DNA of 64,000 nt, from positions 310,001 through 374,000 of the forward strand of contig JACRBI010000054.1 of NCBI GenBank assembly GCA_016234495.1. The letters run 5' to 3'. This document shows positions 42,193-50,826 of this stretch, piece after piece. A program made the translations under genes and the position numbers. The first letter of the stretch is position 1, and each line of letters begins with the position of its first letter. Under the pieces are notes generated by a model that searched no databases, had not been told where the DNA came from, and saw only the letters and a list, made by a program, of their open reading frames with translations. The DNA comes from Chloroflexota bacterium (GTDB taxonomy: Bacteria > Chloroflexota > Anaerolineae > Anaerolineales > Villigracilaceae).

Positions 42193-44598
42193 ATTTTTCT
42201 CTTCGTCCAACAACGGAAATTTATTCATCTTCATTGCATTGGCTGTGACGAAAACACTGCTGATTACCATCGCCAGCGCAGACATGACAGGCTGCAATAA
42301 ACCAGCCATCGCCAGCCCGACTCCGACCAGGTTGTAGATCACAGCCCAGCCGAGGTTTTGCCGAACACGCTTCATGGCCTCACGCGAAAGGTCGAGCAGC
42401 CACGGGACGACGCGCAAGTCGTCGCGCATCAGCACAATATCAGCGGCGGTGCGCGCAACATCCGTGCCATGATTCATCGCCAGTCCAACTGCCGCGGCGG
42501 CAAGCGCAGGCCCGTCATTGATTCCATCTCCGACCATCGCGGCATTTTCTGCGAGATATTGCATCTTCTCGTCCGGGCTGAGTGCGGCATGAACTGGAAT
42601 GCCGAGAGTTTTCTCCCAGCGCGTTCCGGCCCGCGCCTCGTCGCCGGTCAACACGCCGAGTTCGAGTCCGCGCGATTGTAATTGCCTCATTACATCAAAA
42701 ACTTCACTGCGGATGGTTTCTCCCAGACCGATCAGCCCGACGACTTTTCCATCCCAACCGGCATAGACGACGACCTGTCCCGCTTCTTTCCACGCCTCAG
42801 CCTGTTGACTGATATTCTGTGGCATGGTCAAGCCTTGGGAGGACATGAGACGAGAAGAGCCGATGGCAATTTGGTTTGCAAGTTGCAGGTTGAAAGTTGC
42901 AGGTTGCGAGTTAGGAGTTACGAGTTGTGAATTTGGCAATGCCCCAATTACCCCAAGAGCAGGAAGGGCTTTGAAAGATGTCGGTTTGATGAGTTCGATG
43001 TTTTGTGCCCTGGCATATTCGACAATAGCCTTTGCCACAGGATGTTCAGATTCGTTTTCAATGGAGGCGACGACTTGCAAAAACTGACCACTGCTCACTG
43101 ATAACTGGTCACTTATCACTCCCTGCACTTTCATCGGCAACTGACTCAAGGTTCCGGTCTTGTCGAAGAAAATTTTGCTCACCTTCGCCAAATGCTCCAA
43201 CGCGGCGGTGCTGCGTAAAATGACTCCCGATTCAGCGGCGCGTCCCAATGATAGCCAGAGTGTGAGCGGAGTTGCAAGTCCAAGCGCGCACGGGCAGGCA
43301 ATCAGCAAAACAGACAGTGCCACTAGCAGACCCTTTTCCGCGCCGTCGAAATAGTTCCAAATCAAAAATGCAATGGCCGCCAGTGCCAGCGCGATGGGCG
43401 TCATCCATGCCGAGAATTTATCGGCCATGCGCTCGAGCGGCGAGCGATTCCACAGTGCTTCGTGCAATAATCGGCTGATCTTGCCGGCGGTGGTTGATTC
43501 GCCCACGGCAGTTGTGATGACTTCAAAACTGCCGTCGAGGCTGATCGTCCCGGCCTGCACCGCGTCACCATCACGATGGGTGACGGGTTTGGGTTCGCCG
43601 GTCAACAGTGACTCGTCCACGTCGCCTTCGCCGAGGGCGATTAACCCGTCCACAGGGAAGCGCTCGCCGGGTTTGACTCGCACGCGCATTCCGGGTTTCA
43701 GATCACTGGCATTTATGGTCTTGTCGCATTCGCCGGTGACGAGGGTCGCTTTATCTGGAATTTGCTCCAGCAATTTTGCAACCGCTTTATTGCTGGATGC
43801 GTGCGCCTGCATTTCAAGCCACCTGCCGATGGAAACGAGGAAGATGAGCATGGTGGCGGTGTCGAAGTACAGTCCGCCGGAGCCGGTGATCAAGTTGCGG
43901 ACGGATAACCCAAACGCCGAGAATGCGCCGATCGTGATGAGCGTGTGAATGTTTGGCTGTCCGCGTAACAGCGACGCGAATCCCGCGCGAAGGATGGGCA
44001 GACCAAGCAAGGTCAAAACAGGAATGCTTGTGACCAACATCATCACCTGGAAGAAGTCCACGAGCGGCTGCGATGCGGGAGTGGCAAGATGGAAGATTTC
44101 GCGAATATAGATTCCTGTGCCGACAATCATGTCATGCAGAACCATCACGCCGCCAATGAGTAGGCGGGTGAAGAAGACCTCTTCCTCATCATATGGTTTT
44201 TCGTTGGGAAGAGTCGCTTTGTAGCCGAGCGACTTTACGCGCTTTTTTAGTGATTGGTAATTGGTAATTGAAGAGTCGAAGGTAATGTTGGCTTGCCCTT
44301 GAATGAAACTGACTTCCGCGTTGACCACGCCTTTTGTGCGTTTGAGTTGTTCGCTCACCAGCCAGGCGCAAGAGGAACACCACATCCCGCCGAGGTTGAG
44401 TGTGACGTTTTCGGCGCTCGCTTCGTTGGTGAGAACGGCTGGCTTTGCAGGAGATTCTTCGAGAAGCGCGGAGACTTCCCTGCAGGAGGGACAGCAAAAG
44501 ACGTCGCCCCTGTCATTCGTGAGGGGATGCAGGGTGGTCAGCCCGCACAGGGAGCAGGCGAAGATGGCGCGAGTGGGTGAAATTGAGGCTGTGGTCAT
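42190..44598 (-). CDS. Copper-translocating P-type ATPase (CopA/FixI-like)
   Basis: An 802-residue P1B ATPase. An N-terminal four-cysteine segment (FACSLCGL, FCCPSC) precedes a heavy-metal domain with WCSSCAW. The transmembrane ion motif is ACPCALGLAT, phosphorylation motif DKTGT, TGE actuator loop TGEPKP, hinge GDGINDGPAL. The extra N-terminal cysteines resemble FixI/CcoI ATPases that load copper into heme-copper oxidases, and the gene follows such an oxidase. Three segments consist of intergenic repeat words translated in frame: 44249-44270 (SITNYQSL), 43083-43120 (DQLSVSSGQ) and 42873-42935 (in the N domain). Confidence 0.9.
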   Translation of the reverse strand: MTTASISPTRAIFACSLCGLTTLHPLTNDRGDVFCCPSCREVSALLEESPAKPAVLTNEASAENVTLNLGGMWCSSCAWLVSEQLKRTKGVVNAEVSFIQGQANITFDSSITNYQSLKKRVKSLGYKATLPNEKPYDEEEVFFTRLLIGGVMVLHDMIVGTGIYIREIFHLATPASQPLVDFFQVMMLVTSIPVLTLLGLPILRAGFASLLRGQPNIHTLITIGAFSAFGLSVRNLITGSGGLYFDTATMLIFLVSIGRWLEMQAHASSNKAVAKLLEQIPDKATLVTGECDKTINASDLKPGMRVRVKPGERFPVDGLIALGEGDVDESLLTGEPKPVTHRDGDAVQAGTISLDGSFEVITTAVGESTTAGKISRLLHEALWNRSPLERMADKFSAWMTPIALALAAIAFLIWNYFDGAEKGLLVALSVLLIACPCALGLATPLTLWLSLGRAAESGVILRSTAALEHLAKVSKIFFDKTGTLSQLPMKVQGVISDQLSVSSGQFLQVVASIENESEHPVAKAIVEYARAQNIELIKPTSFKALPALGVIGALPNSQLVTPNSQPATFNLQLANQIAIGSSRLMSSQGLTMPQNISQQAEAWKEAGQVVVYAGWDGKVVGLIGLGETIRSEVFDVMRQLQSRGLELGVLTGDEARAGTRWEKTLGIPVHAALSPDEKMQYLAENAAMVGDGINDGPALAAAAVGLAMNHGTDVARTAADIVLMRDDLRVVPWLLDLSREAMKRVRQNLGWAVIYNLVGVGLAMAGLLQPVMSALAMVISSVFVTANAMKMNKFPLLDEEKN
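42873..42935. repeat. Word repeat inside the copper ATPase coding sequence
   Basis: GGTTTGCAAGTTGCAGG, TTGAAAGTTGCAGG and GAGTTACGAGTTGTGAATTTG match the intergenic AACTTGCAAACTTG family. They encode NSQLVTPNSQPATFNLQLAN on the minus strand, lengthening a loop of the nucleotide-binding domain. Confidence 0.7.
43083..43120. repeat. Second word repeat inside the copper ATPase gene
   Basis: ACTGACCACTGCTCACTGAT and AACTGGTCACTTATCACTCC are TCACTG/ACTG words like those at 55575-55609. They are translated as ISDQLSVSSGQ. Confidence 0.55.
44249..44270. repeat. Third word repeat inside the copper ATPase gene
   Basis: AGTGATTGGTAATTGGTAAT is the same word as the intergenic block just upstream of this gene (44599-44631). 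It is translated as SITNYQSL in the linker of the metal-binding domain. Confidence 0.6.
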
Positions 44599-44631
44599 CG
44601 GGTAATTGGTAAATGGTGATTGGTAATTGGG
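44599..44631. repeat. Intergenic word repeat (GGTAATTGG type)
   Basis: GGTAATTGGTAAATGG and TGATTGGTAATTGGG fill the whole gap between the SafE-like gene and the copper ATPase gene. Confidence 0.6.
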
Positions 44632-45315
44632 CTACCAGAGCATGAATGAGCCAAGCATAAAATGTTCAACCATGCCGAGAGATGCAAATCCGCGCATGGC
44701 AAATTGAAAACCGATGAGCATCATTGTCAACGAGACGAAACTGCGCGACCACGTGCGCGCGATCATCTGATTCGTCAGCCAGCGGACGGCAAGCAGACTC
44801 GGCAAGGTAGCGATGCCAAAGACGAACATCGTCAGACCGCCTTGCAAAATATTGGTGGAGGCCATCGCCGCGAGCAGGGCGGTCAGGACCAGCCCACAGG
44901 GGAGGAGTCCCCAAAGCAGGCCGAGCAGGTACGGGGTATGGAGCGAAGCGGGTCTTTGTCCGCGCATGGCGAGTCCCCAGCGTTGAATTAATCCAGAAAA
45001 AAGAATTTCTGGCGAGGGGGCGAGTCCCGCAAAGGCGAGGGCGAAGTAAAAAGCGAAGATGGAAAATAAAATTGAAAGAATCGCTTGTGGGAGTTTGAAT
45101 GAGATGAGGGTTTGACCAAGCGCGCCGGCGGCAAGCCCGAGCAAGGTGTATGTGGTGATACGCCCGGCGTGAGCCAGAGCCCACGCGGATCTGTTTTGCC
45201 TGCTGGGTGCTGCGCGAAAGGATGGCTGGCGGTCAAGCAAAATAATCACTGCGCTGCACATCCCCACGCAATGACCGAGACTGCCAAGTAAACCGAGGAG
45301 GAGCGCAGTTGTCAT
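44632..45315 (-). CDS. DsbD_2/SafE-family membrane protein (copper-oxidase assembly candidate)
   Basis: A 227-residue protein with six hydrophobic helices. The hallmark is GLLGSLGHCVGMC, the conserved G-H-C-x-G-M-C motif of the DsbD_2 (sulfite exporter TauE/SafE-like) family, followed by HAGRITTYTLLGL. Such proteins often lie with FixI/CcoI ATPases in cbb3-type oxidase clusters, so copper handling is likely. The ATG encoding MTTALLL was chosen; an upstream GTG would lie inside the terminator hairpin. Confidence 0.8.
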   Translation of the reverse strand: MTTALLLGLLGSLGHCVGMCSAVIILLDRQPSFRAAPSRQNRSAWALAHAGRITTYTLLGLAAGALGQTLISFKLPQAILSILFSIFAFYFALAFAGLAPSPEILFSGLIQRWGLAMRGQRPASLHTPYLLGLLWGLLPCGLVLTALLAAMASTNILQGGLTMFVFGIATLPSLLAVRWLTNQMIARTWSRSFVSLTMMLIGFQFAMRGFASLGMVEHFMLGSFMLW

Positions 45316-45330
45316 GTTTACCAATAAGAA

Positions 45331-45359
45331 GCTGACAGTCACTTTTGGTGACTGTCAGC
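45331..45359 (-). terminator. Terminator-like hairpin after the oxidase subunit I gene
   Basis: GCTGACAGTCAC (45331-45342) pairs with GTGACTGTCAGC (45348-45359), a perfect 12-bp stem. A weak T-rich tail follows on the minus strand. It would partly separate the oxidase genes from the SafE-like and copper ATPase genes. Confidence 0.6.
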
Positions 45360-45370
45360 CAATAATCCAA

Positions 45371-47098
45371 TTATTTGATGAACCACGTCCGTCCGAGCAG
45401 CCACCAGTTGCTGAGATAGTAAATGGCGAACCACGCGAGGAAGGCGAAGACGAGCACGAGCGTACCTTTGGGCTGATTCTGCGGGCGTTCCATCATCTCG
45501 TCTGTGAGTTTGGTGGACTCAAGCAGGGGATTGTTTGTGCCAGTGGTGAGGAGCATGTTATCGGCTTCGAGGCGCGGGCCTGTCAGGATGGAGGCTAGAA
45601 CGATGGTGATGTACATGATTCCACCGGTGACCGCGATCAGTGCGCCGATGCCGAAGATGGCAAGTGTGATGTTGACCGTGCCGGGCACAACGCCTGCGAA
45701 GGTGATGTCCCAATGGCGGCGGGCAACGCCCTGCAAACCGCTGGTGATCATACCCAATGAGACGAGGATTGTTCCAAAGCCAAAGACATACGGCTGTAAC
45801 TTGGCCCAGCTCTTAAGTTTAAGTTCCTTGCGGAAGATGAGCGGAATGACGTAATAAGTGAAGCCCATGAAGGCTGTGGTCGTGCCGCCGACAACAGTGG
45901 CGTGGAAGTGGCCGGGCAGGCGCAGTGTGTTGTGCGCAAGCATGTTGATCTGTTCCGTGCCGATCGTCACGCCGGTTACGCCGCCGATCCAGCCGAAGAT
46001 TATCATGGACATGATCAGGGCTGCGAAGCCGGGTTCGCCCCAGGGGGCGTTCCTCAGCCAGCCAAAGAGACCTTTGTTATGTCCCTTTGCGCGCTGGGCC
46101 ACTTCAATTGCCGCGGGGATGGAGAAGGCGTGCATCATCGAGCCGAGCACAGCCAGATACATAGCGTAGGATGTGTTGACTGCCTTCCATGCGAATGACA
46201 GGCCGGGGTCAACCAACAGGTGGTGGGCAGAGCCGAGGTTGATGAAGAACAGGTAAAGGATGAACGCGAGGCGCGAGAACTTCTCGTTGATAGGGCGGAT
46301 GCCGGTCGTCATTTGTGCCAGCGCGTACCAGATGGCAACCATCGCCGCCAGATTGACCTGCTGGGCGGGATGTCCAAATCCCCAGAAGAAGTTGCGATAA
46401 ATGCCCGGGTCGTAGTTCTTGAGGATGCCCATGGACCAGAAGAAGGCCGGCACGATCGCGGCTGCGCCTTCGAGCAGGGTGTAGACTGCAAGGATGGCGG
46501 CGGTCATCAAGCCGAAGACGACGAGGGGCAATGAGCCGGTGAATCTTCCTTCCCGTTTGGCGACCACGATGTTGATGAAGAACGTAGCCACGGTGATCAG
46601 CGCGCCGACAGCGAAGAGAATGTAGCTGAGATAGAAAAGCGGATGCGCCTTGAGCGGGACATAGGCAGAGAACATCACACTGGAATTGGGATCAAACAAA
46701 ACCACGCCGTTCACCATCAGGCCGCCGACGGTCATCAGAATGAAACCGAACCAGGCGAGTTTCGGCGCTGCATGACGCGCATTCAGCAGGGCGGTGCTTC
46801 CGAAGTGCAAACCTGCCATTTCAAAAAACACGATCCACGCAACAAGCATATCAATTCCGTGGAGGGTCAGCAGGCGATAGAACCAATCTGCGGGAAGGAG
46901 GTGGAAAACCTGCCAGCGGGTGAGCGCGATCAATAATGCAGCAATGCCGCCGAGCAGCAAACAGACGACCGCCATCACAGCGTTGGCAATGATGAGTCGT
47001 TCCGTGTGCATGTCAACTTTCAAAGTGGTCACGCCGCATACGCGATAATCGTCCTTTGCGCTGCTTGTCCAGGGGGTGGTTGGTGCAAGTGTAGCCAT
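45371..47098 (-). CDS. Heme-copper oxidase-superfamily subunit I lacking the active-site tyrosine
   Basis: A 575-residue protein with about 12-13 helices. All six histidine ligands are present: H80 (low-spin heme), H243, H292, H293 (CuB), H397 and H399 (hemes). However the helix with H243 reads GHPAQQVN, so the tyrosine normally four residues after the histidine (GHP-x-V-Y) is a glutamine (Q247). Loss of that cross-linked tyrosine is the mark of nitric-oxide-reducing relatives rather than oxygen reductases. The start MATLAPTTPW follows AGGAG. It lies 11 bases after a CuA subunit II gene. Substrate (NO or O2) is unproven. Confidence 0.85.
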   Translation of the reverse strand: MATLAPTTPWTSSAKDDYRVCGVTTLKVDMHTERLIIANAVMAVVCLLLGGIAALLIALTRWQVFHLLPADWFYRLLTLHGIDMLVAWIVFFEMAGLHFGSTALLNARHAAPKLAWFGFILMTVGGLMVNGVVLFDPNSSVMFSAYVPLKAHPLFYLSYILFAVGALITVATFFINIVVAKREGRFTGSLPLVVFGLMTAAILAVYTLLEGAAAIVPAFFWSMGILKNYDPGIYRNFFWGFGHPAQQVNLAAMVAIWYALAQMTTGIRPINEKFSRLAFILYLFFINLGSAHHLLVDPGLSFAWKAVNTSYAMYLAVLGSMMHAFSIPAAIEVAQRAKGHNKGLFGWLRNAPWGEPGFAALIMSMIIFGWIGGVTGVTIGTEQINMLAHNTLRLPGHFHATVVGGTTTAFMGFTYYVIPLIFRKELKLKSWAKLQPYVFGFGTILVSLGMITSGLQGVARRHWDITFAGVVPGTVNITLAIFGIGALIAVTGGIMYITIVLASILTGPRLEADNMLLTTGTNNPLLESTKLTDEMMERPQNQPKGTLVLVFAFLAWFAIYYLSNWWLLGRTWFIK

Positions 47099-47109
47099 TT
47101 GAAAATCTC

Positions 47110-47640
47110 CTATTTCTTCACGACGATGACTTTTCCGGCCATTGTGTGATGTCCTACATCGCAATACTCATTGCAGACAATGGTAAAGTCACCATTGGTG
47201 GTGGGGACGATGGTCGCAACGTAATCATAGCCGGGCAGGATCTGCAAATTAATATTCACAGGCTGGAGCGAAAAGCCGTGATTCAAATCCATTGAGGATA
47301 TATGCAGGCGGTAAGTTTGACCTTCTTCAAGCTGCAAAACAGGGTACCATTGCCATTTCATCGCACGTAGATAAATATCACTACCTGCGGGCGGCGCAAC
47401 AATCGGCATACCTGTTGCTGCATCTGAGCCAACTGTGTATTGGTCTACGAATGCGTTCACCTTTGCACCAAAAGCTTCGGGTGTGGTGCGATAAGTTTCC
47501 GTGGGCACGTTTTGTTTTCCCATGAAATACCAGAGCGGCATCATCAACGTCAGAAAGATGCACCAGACAAAGGCAACGGTCAGCCACGTTTTTTCCATCC
47601 GTCCAAGCGGTTTCCACCAGGTTCGTTCAGGCGCTAACAT
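47110..47640 (-). CDS. CuA-containing oxidase subunit II
   Basis: A 176-residue membrane-anchored cupredoxin. One N-terminal helix (WLTVAFVWCIFLTLMMPLWY) is followed by a CuA domain with aromatic MKWQWYP, His in SSMDLNHGFSLQ, and VCNEYCDVGHHTM (C-x3-C-x3-H-x2-M). All CuA ligands are intact, so it receives electrons from a soluble donor such as cytochrome c or a cupredoxin. The chosen ATG has GGAG upstream. Confidence 0.92.
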   Translation of the reverse strand: MLAPERTWWKPLGRMEKTWLTVAFVWCIFLTLMMPLWYFMGKQNVPTETYRTTPEAFGAKVNAFVDQYTVGSDAATGMPIVAPPAGSDIYLRAMKWQWYPVLQLEEGQTYRLHISSMDLNHGFSLQPVNINLQILPGYDYVATIVPTTNGDFTIVCNEYCDVGHHTMAGKVIVVKK

Positions 47641-47651
47641 ATCGGCTCTCC

Positions 47652-47813
47652 TTATTTCGCGAATGGGACATTCATAAGATCTATGATTCCCCACACGTTG
47701 TAGATCAAGGTACTGATCAGCAGGGATAGGGCGAACAACAGCCAGATGTTGTCAAAGACTTTCTGCCCCTTTGGCTCAGGTTCATTTGATTCGGTCGTTT
47801 CTTTTTTAGCCAT
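47652..47813 (-). CDS. Small one-helix oxidase subunit (IIa-like)
   Basis: A 53-residue protein with a charged, disordered first half and one helix (IWLLFALSLLISTLIYNVWG). Small single-helix subunits encoded before subunit II are known from ba3-type oxidases. GAGGAG precedes the ATG. It is the first gene of the operon. Confidence 0.7.
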   Translation of the reverse strand: MAKKETTESNEPEPKGQKVFDNIWLLFALSLLISTLIYNVWGIIDLMNVPFAK

Positions 47814-47879
47814 GATATTTCTCCTCGAATTGATTAAATGATGTAACGTGCCTAATTTCACAATCATTGTCTGATTTTA

Positions 47880-47922
47880 ATCATAGCATCTGCCCCCTAA
47901 ACAAGATGTAACTTAAGTTACA
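47880..47922 (-). promoter_or_regulatory. Crp/Fnr-type operator and class II promoter of the oxidase operon
   Basis: TGTAACTTAAGTTACA (47907-47922) is a perfect 16-base palindrome of the form TGTnA-N6-TnACA, the layout of Crp/Fnr sites. On the minus strand TATGAT (47885-47880) is the -10 box. Transcription would start near 47873, so the operator centre is at about -41.5, the class II activator position. The operon begins 60 bases further on. Confidence 0.7.
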
Positions 47923-48159
47923 AAGTAGACCAACTCAGTCTTAATATTATACATCCAGCGGCGCAATTCCCAGGATTAATTTCCTGTTTCGGGCGAGACT
48001 GCCTTCCAGGCACCTGCGGATCTAATTTGATTGGGTCTGATTCTGATCAAGGGGCCTTCTCTACCCGGAGAAATGAACGTAATTAAAAACTCATATTGTC
48101 CCCGTCCCATATTTGTGGTTAAATCTCCCTGTCACAAAATCCAAACTTAGGAAGACTTT

Positions 48160-48894
48160 ATGCAAATTCTCGGTATCGATGTCGGCGGGTCAGGTATAAA
48201 AGGCGCACCAGTAGATATTAAAACAGGCGAGCTCCTTGAAGAACGAATTCGAATCAAGACACCCAAGCAAGGCGAGCCTGAACCGATTGCCGAAGTAGCG
48301 CGTCAGATTGCGCAATCTTTTAATTGGAAGGGGCCGATCGGAATTGGCTTCCCCGCGCCGATTAAAGGCGGGGTGACTATGATGGCTGCCAATGTCTCAG
48401 AAAAGTGGGTGGGCATGAATGCTGATGCTCTCTTCTCCATGATCACCGGGTGTGAGTGTACGCTCATCAACGACGCAGATGCGGCGGGGTTGGCTGAGAT
48501 GACCTTTGGCGCCGGACGTGGTCAGCCCGGAACGGTCATAATGATCACTCTCGGTACAGGCATCGGCACTGCAATCTTCCACCGCGGACAATTGCTCCCC
48601 AACACTGAGTTTGGTCATCTAGAGATAGACGGTCTTGATGCAGAGTACCGTTCCTCGGCTTTGGCTCGCGAACGCGATAAACTATCATGGAAAAAATATG
48701 CAAAACGATTTAATAAGTATTTGAAGACCATGGAGAATCTTTTCTGGCCTGACTTGTTCATCGTCGGCGGAGGAATCAGCAAAGACTCTCAGAAGTTCCT
48801 GCCATTACTTACCATCGAAACCCCTGTCGTGCCTGCCCAACTGTTGAACGGAGCGGGCATAGTTGGTGCGGCTTTAGGCGCTCTGCGGAAATAG
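48160..48894 (+). CDS. ppgK: Polyphosphate glucokinase
   Basis: A 244-residue ROK-family kinase of the polyphosphate/ATP-glucokinase type, which phosphorylates glucose. It shows the phosphate loop [16 protein letters not shown], the catalytic [11 protein letters not shown] segment, [23 protein letters not shown]-type region (split here) and a late adenosine motif ([14 protein letters not shown]). AGGAAG precedes the ATG. Confidence 0.88.
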   Translation: MQILGIDVGGSGIKGAPVDIKTGELLEERIRIKTPKQGEPEPIAEVARQIAQSFNWKGPIGIGFPAPIKGGVTMMAANVSEKWVGMNADALFSMITGCECTLINDADAAGLAEMTFGAGRGQPGTVIMITLGTGIGTAIFHRGQLLPNTEFGHLEIDGLDAEYRSSALARERDKLSWKKYAKRFNKYLKTMENLFWPDLFIVGGGISKDSQKFLPLLTIETPVVPAQLLNGAGIVGAALGALRK

Positions 48895-48939
48895 CCTTGG
48901 GCCGTAGTAACTCGATCGGTAACGGGAAAATAATGAAGC

Positions 48940-49413
48940 ATGGCGCATAAAAAAATCCCCATGAAACCTGATAAAAAGATAGCCCTGGTCGCCCATGACA
49001 ACAAAAAACGCGACCTCCTGGAATGGGCGAAATTCAACCGTGATTTGCTTGCCCATCATCAAATTTACGCAACCGGTACAACGGGAAAACTGTTGGAAGA
49101 GGAACTTGGCCTCAAAATCGCCAAACTCAAAAGCGGACCTCTTGGGGGCGATCAGCAGATCGGCGCCAAGATTGTTGATAATGAAATTGATTTTCTAATC
49201 TTCTTCTGGGATCCGCTGCAGCCCCAGCCGCATGACCCCGATGTGAAAGCCCTGCTGCGCATGGCTGTTGTGTGGAATATCCCCATTGCCAATAATCGCG
49301 CCTCAGCAGATTTCATGATCTCCTCACCGTTGATGGATGGAGAGTATGACAGGCTCGTGCCTGATTATGAAAATTATTCCGAGCGAAAAATTGTATCGAG
49401 GGAGATGGGTTAG
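48940..49413 (+). CDS. mgsA: Methylglyoxal synthase
   Basis: A 157-residue enzyme that converts dihydroxyacetone phosphate to methylglyoxal, a bypass of lower glycolysis when phosphate is limiting. It shows [41 protein letters not shown] and [20 protein letters not shown] with [16 protein letters not shown]. It lies 45 bases after ppgK and may be co-transcribed; together they suggest a link between polyphosphate and phosphate stress. Confidence 0.95.
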   Translation: MAHKKIPMKPDKKIALVAHDNKKRDLLEWAKFNRDLLAHHQIYATGTTGKLLEEELGLKIAKLKSGPLGGDQQIGAKIVDNEIDFLIFFWDPLQPQPHDPDVKALLRMAVVWNIPIANNRASADFMISSPLMDGEYDRLVPDYENYSERKIVSREMG

Positions 49414-49439
49414 CAAAGCGTAGATATTTTTGCAATAAC

Positions 49440-50825
49440 TTAAACTTCTTTGGCTATGGCAACCCGGTCACGCCCTTCGGCTTTCGCCTGATAAAGAGCT
49501 TTATCAGCGGTTTGTATTAATCCCTCACCTGTGAGCGCGTGTTTTGGATATGTTCCCACGCCAAGGGAGGCTGTGATAATTCCAAGCGCCTGCCCGCGGT
49601 GAATTACCGTCAATTGATGGATTTTTTCGCGTAATTCCTCGGCCCGTTTTCTTGAATCCTCCACTGGGGTTTCAGGCAGAATTAAGACGAATTCTTCGCC
49701 GCCGAAACGGCAGGCTACATCACTGCCACGGATGCTGTTTTTAAGAAGGAGTCCCAGTTCCCGCAATAAGGCGTCACCAGCTTCGTGGCCAAAGGTGTCG
49801 TTGAATTTTTTGAAGTGATCAAGGTCGAACATGAGCAGGCCTACTTCATGTTGATTTCGCTCAGCCCGCCGGATTTCCCGCGCCAGCGTTTCCTCCATAA
49901 ATCGCCGATTGTAGATTCCAGTCAGCGGATCAAGAATGGATTGGCTGCGCAGGGTCTCGCGCAAACGCAAGTTGGCGAGTGCAAGCGCAATCTGCTCGCT
50001 GGCGGTGTTTGCAAGTTGTTCGTTGAATGAGTGTGATGCGTCTGCCCCTTTTTTTCGCAGATAAAGCACTCCCAATGATTCACCTTGAGCGGTTATGGGG
50101 ATGCATACACCCACCTGCTCGGACAAGTTATTATGGCAAACCAGCCCCTCGCAAAGCCCTTCAATCGTATGCAATCGTCCGCGCCGAAGCGCCCAGCATT
50201 TGTTCGGTTCGAAAATTCGAGCAATTTGTCCTTGCGGCAGACTGCCCCATGACAGGACTTGTTCCAAATCGTCGCGTGAAGGACTGTACATGTACATGGC
50301 TCCTGCCGAGTCGGGGAATAATTGAGGTCCAATATGACCAATTGCCCGATACGCTTCTTCCGTGGTGGCGCACACCTGTAGTAAATCACTCATCTCTGTA
50401 AGTACCCTGGTTTCACTGCTTCGTTGTTTCAACTCTGCCACTGAAGCATTGAGCTTATCGTTTGTTTTTTGCAGCGTCATTTCAGCTTGTTGATGACCGG
50501 CAACCTCTACCTCTAGTTTTGCATTTGCCGCCTCAAGTTCTGATGTGCGTTGTTTTATGCGTATCTCTGCCTGATCATTTGCTTCCTGTAACTCTCGTTC
50601 AGCCTGTTCGCGGATATTTATTTCCTGCTCCATAGGCCGCAGCATGAAGTAATATAGGGACGGAATCAAGAATAGCGCCAACAGGGTTGCATCAGCGAAA
50701 ATTTCAAGCATCACATTCCCCGGGGAAACTATGTGAAATAAAATCATGATCAGCGCTTCAACAAGAATAATGATAAATACGATGATTAGAAACGACCGCC
50801 AAACTATTTTTTTTGATGGTTTCAT
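49440..50825 (-). CDS. GGDEF diguanylate cyclase with membrane anchor and GAF domain
   Basis: A 461-residue c-di-GMP synthase. Two N-terminal helices (WRSFLIIVFIIILVEALIMI and TLLALFLIPSLYYFML) are followed by a coiled coil, a GAF domain (about residues 145-290) and a GGDEF domain with the active site CRFGGEEFVLILPE (GGEEF). The I-site region before it reads LLKNSIRGSDVA (RGSD, resembling RxxD). It starts two bases after the stop of the HD-GYP gene, so the two opposing enzymes are co-expressed. Confidence 0.92.
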   Translation of the reverse strand: MKPSKKIVWRSFLIIVFIIILVEALIMILFHIVSPGNVMLEIFADATLLALFLIPSLYYFMLRPMEQEINIREQAERELQEANDQAEIRIKQRTSELEAANAKLEVEVAGHQQAEMTLQKTNDKLNASVAELKQRSSETRVLTEMSDLLQVCATTEEAYRAIGHIGPQLFPDSAGAMYMYSPSRDDLEQVLSWGSLPQGQIARIFEPNKCWALRRGRLHTIEGLCEGLVCHNNLSEQVGVCIPITAQGESLGVLYLRKKGADASHSFNEQLANTASEQIALALANLRLRETLRSQSILDPLTGIYNRRFMEETLAREIRRAERNQHEVGLLMFDLDHFKKFNDTFGHEAGDALLRELGLLLKNSIRGSDVACRFGGEEFVLILPETPVEDSRKRAEELREKIHQLTVIHRGQALGIITASLGVGTYPKHALTGEGLIQTADKALYQAKAEGRDRVAIAKEV

Positions 50826-50826
50826 T

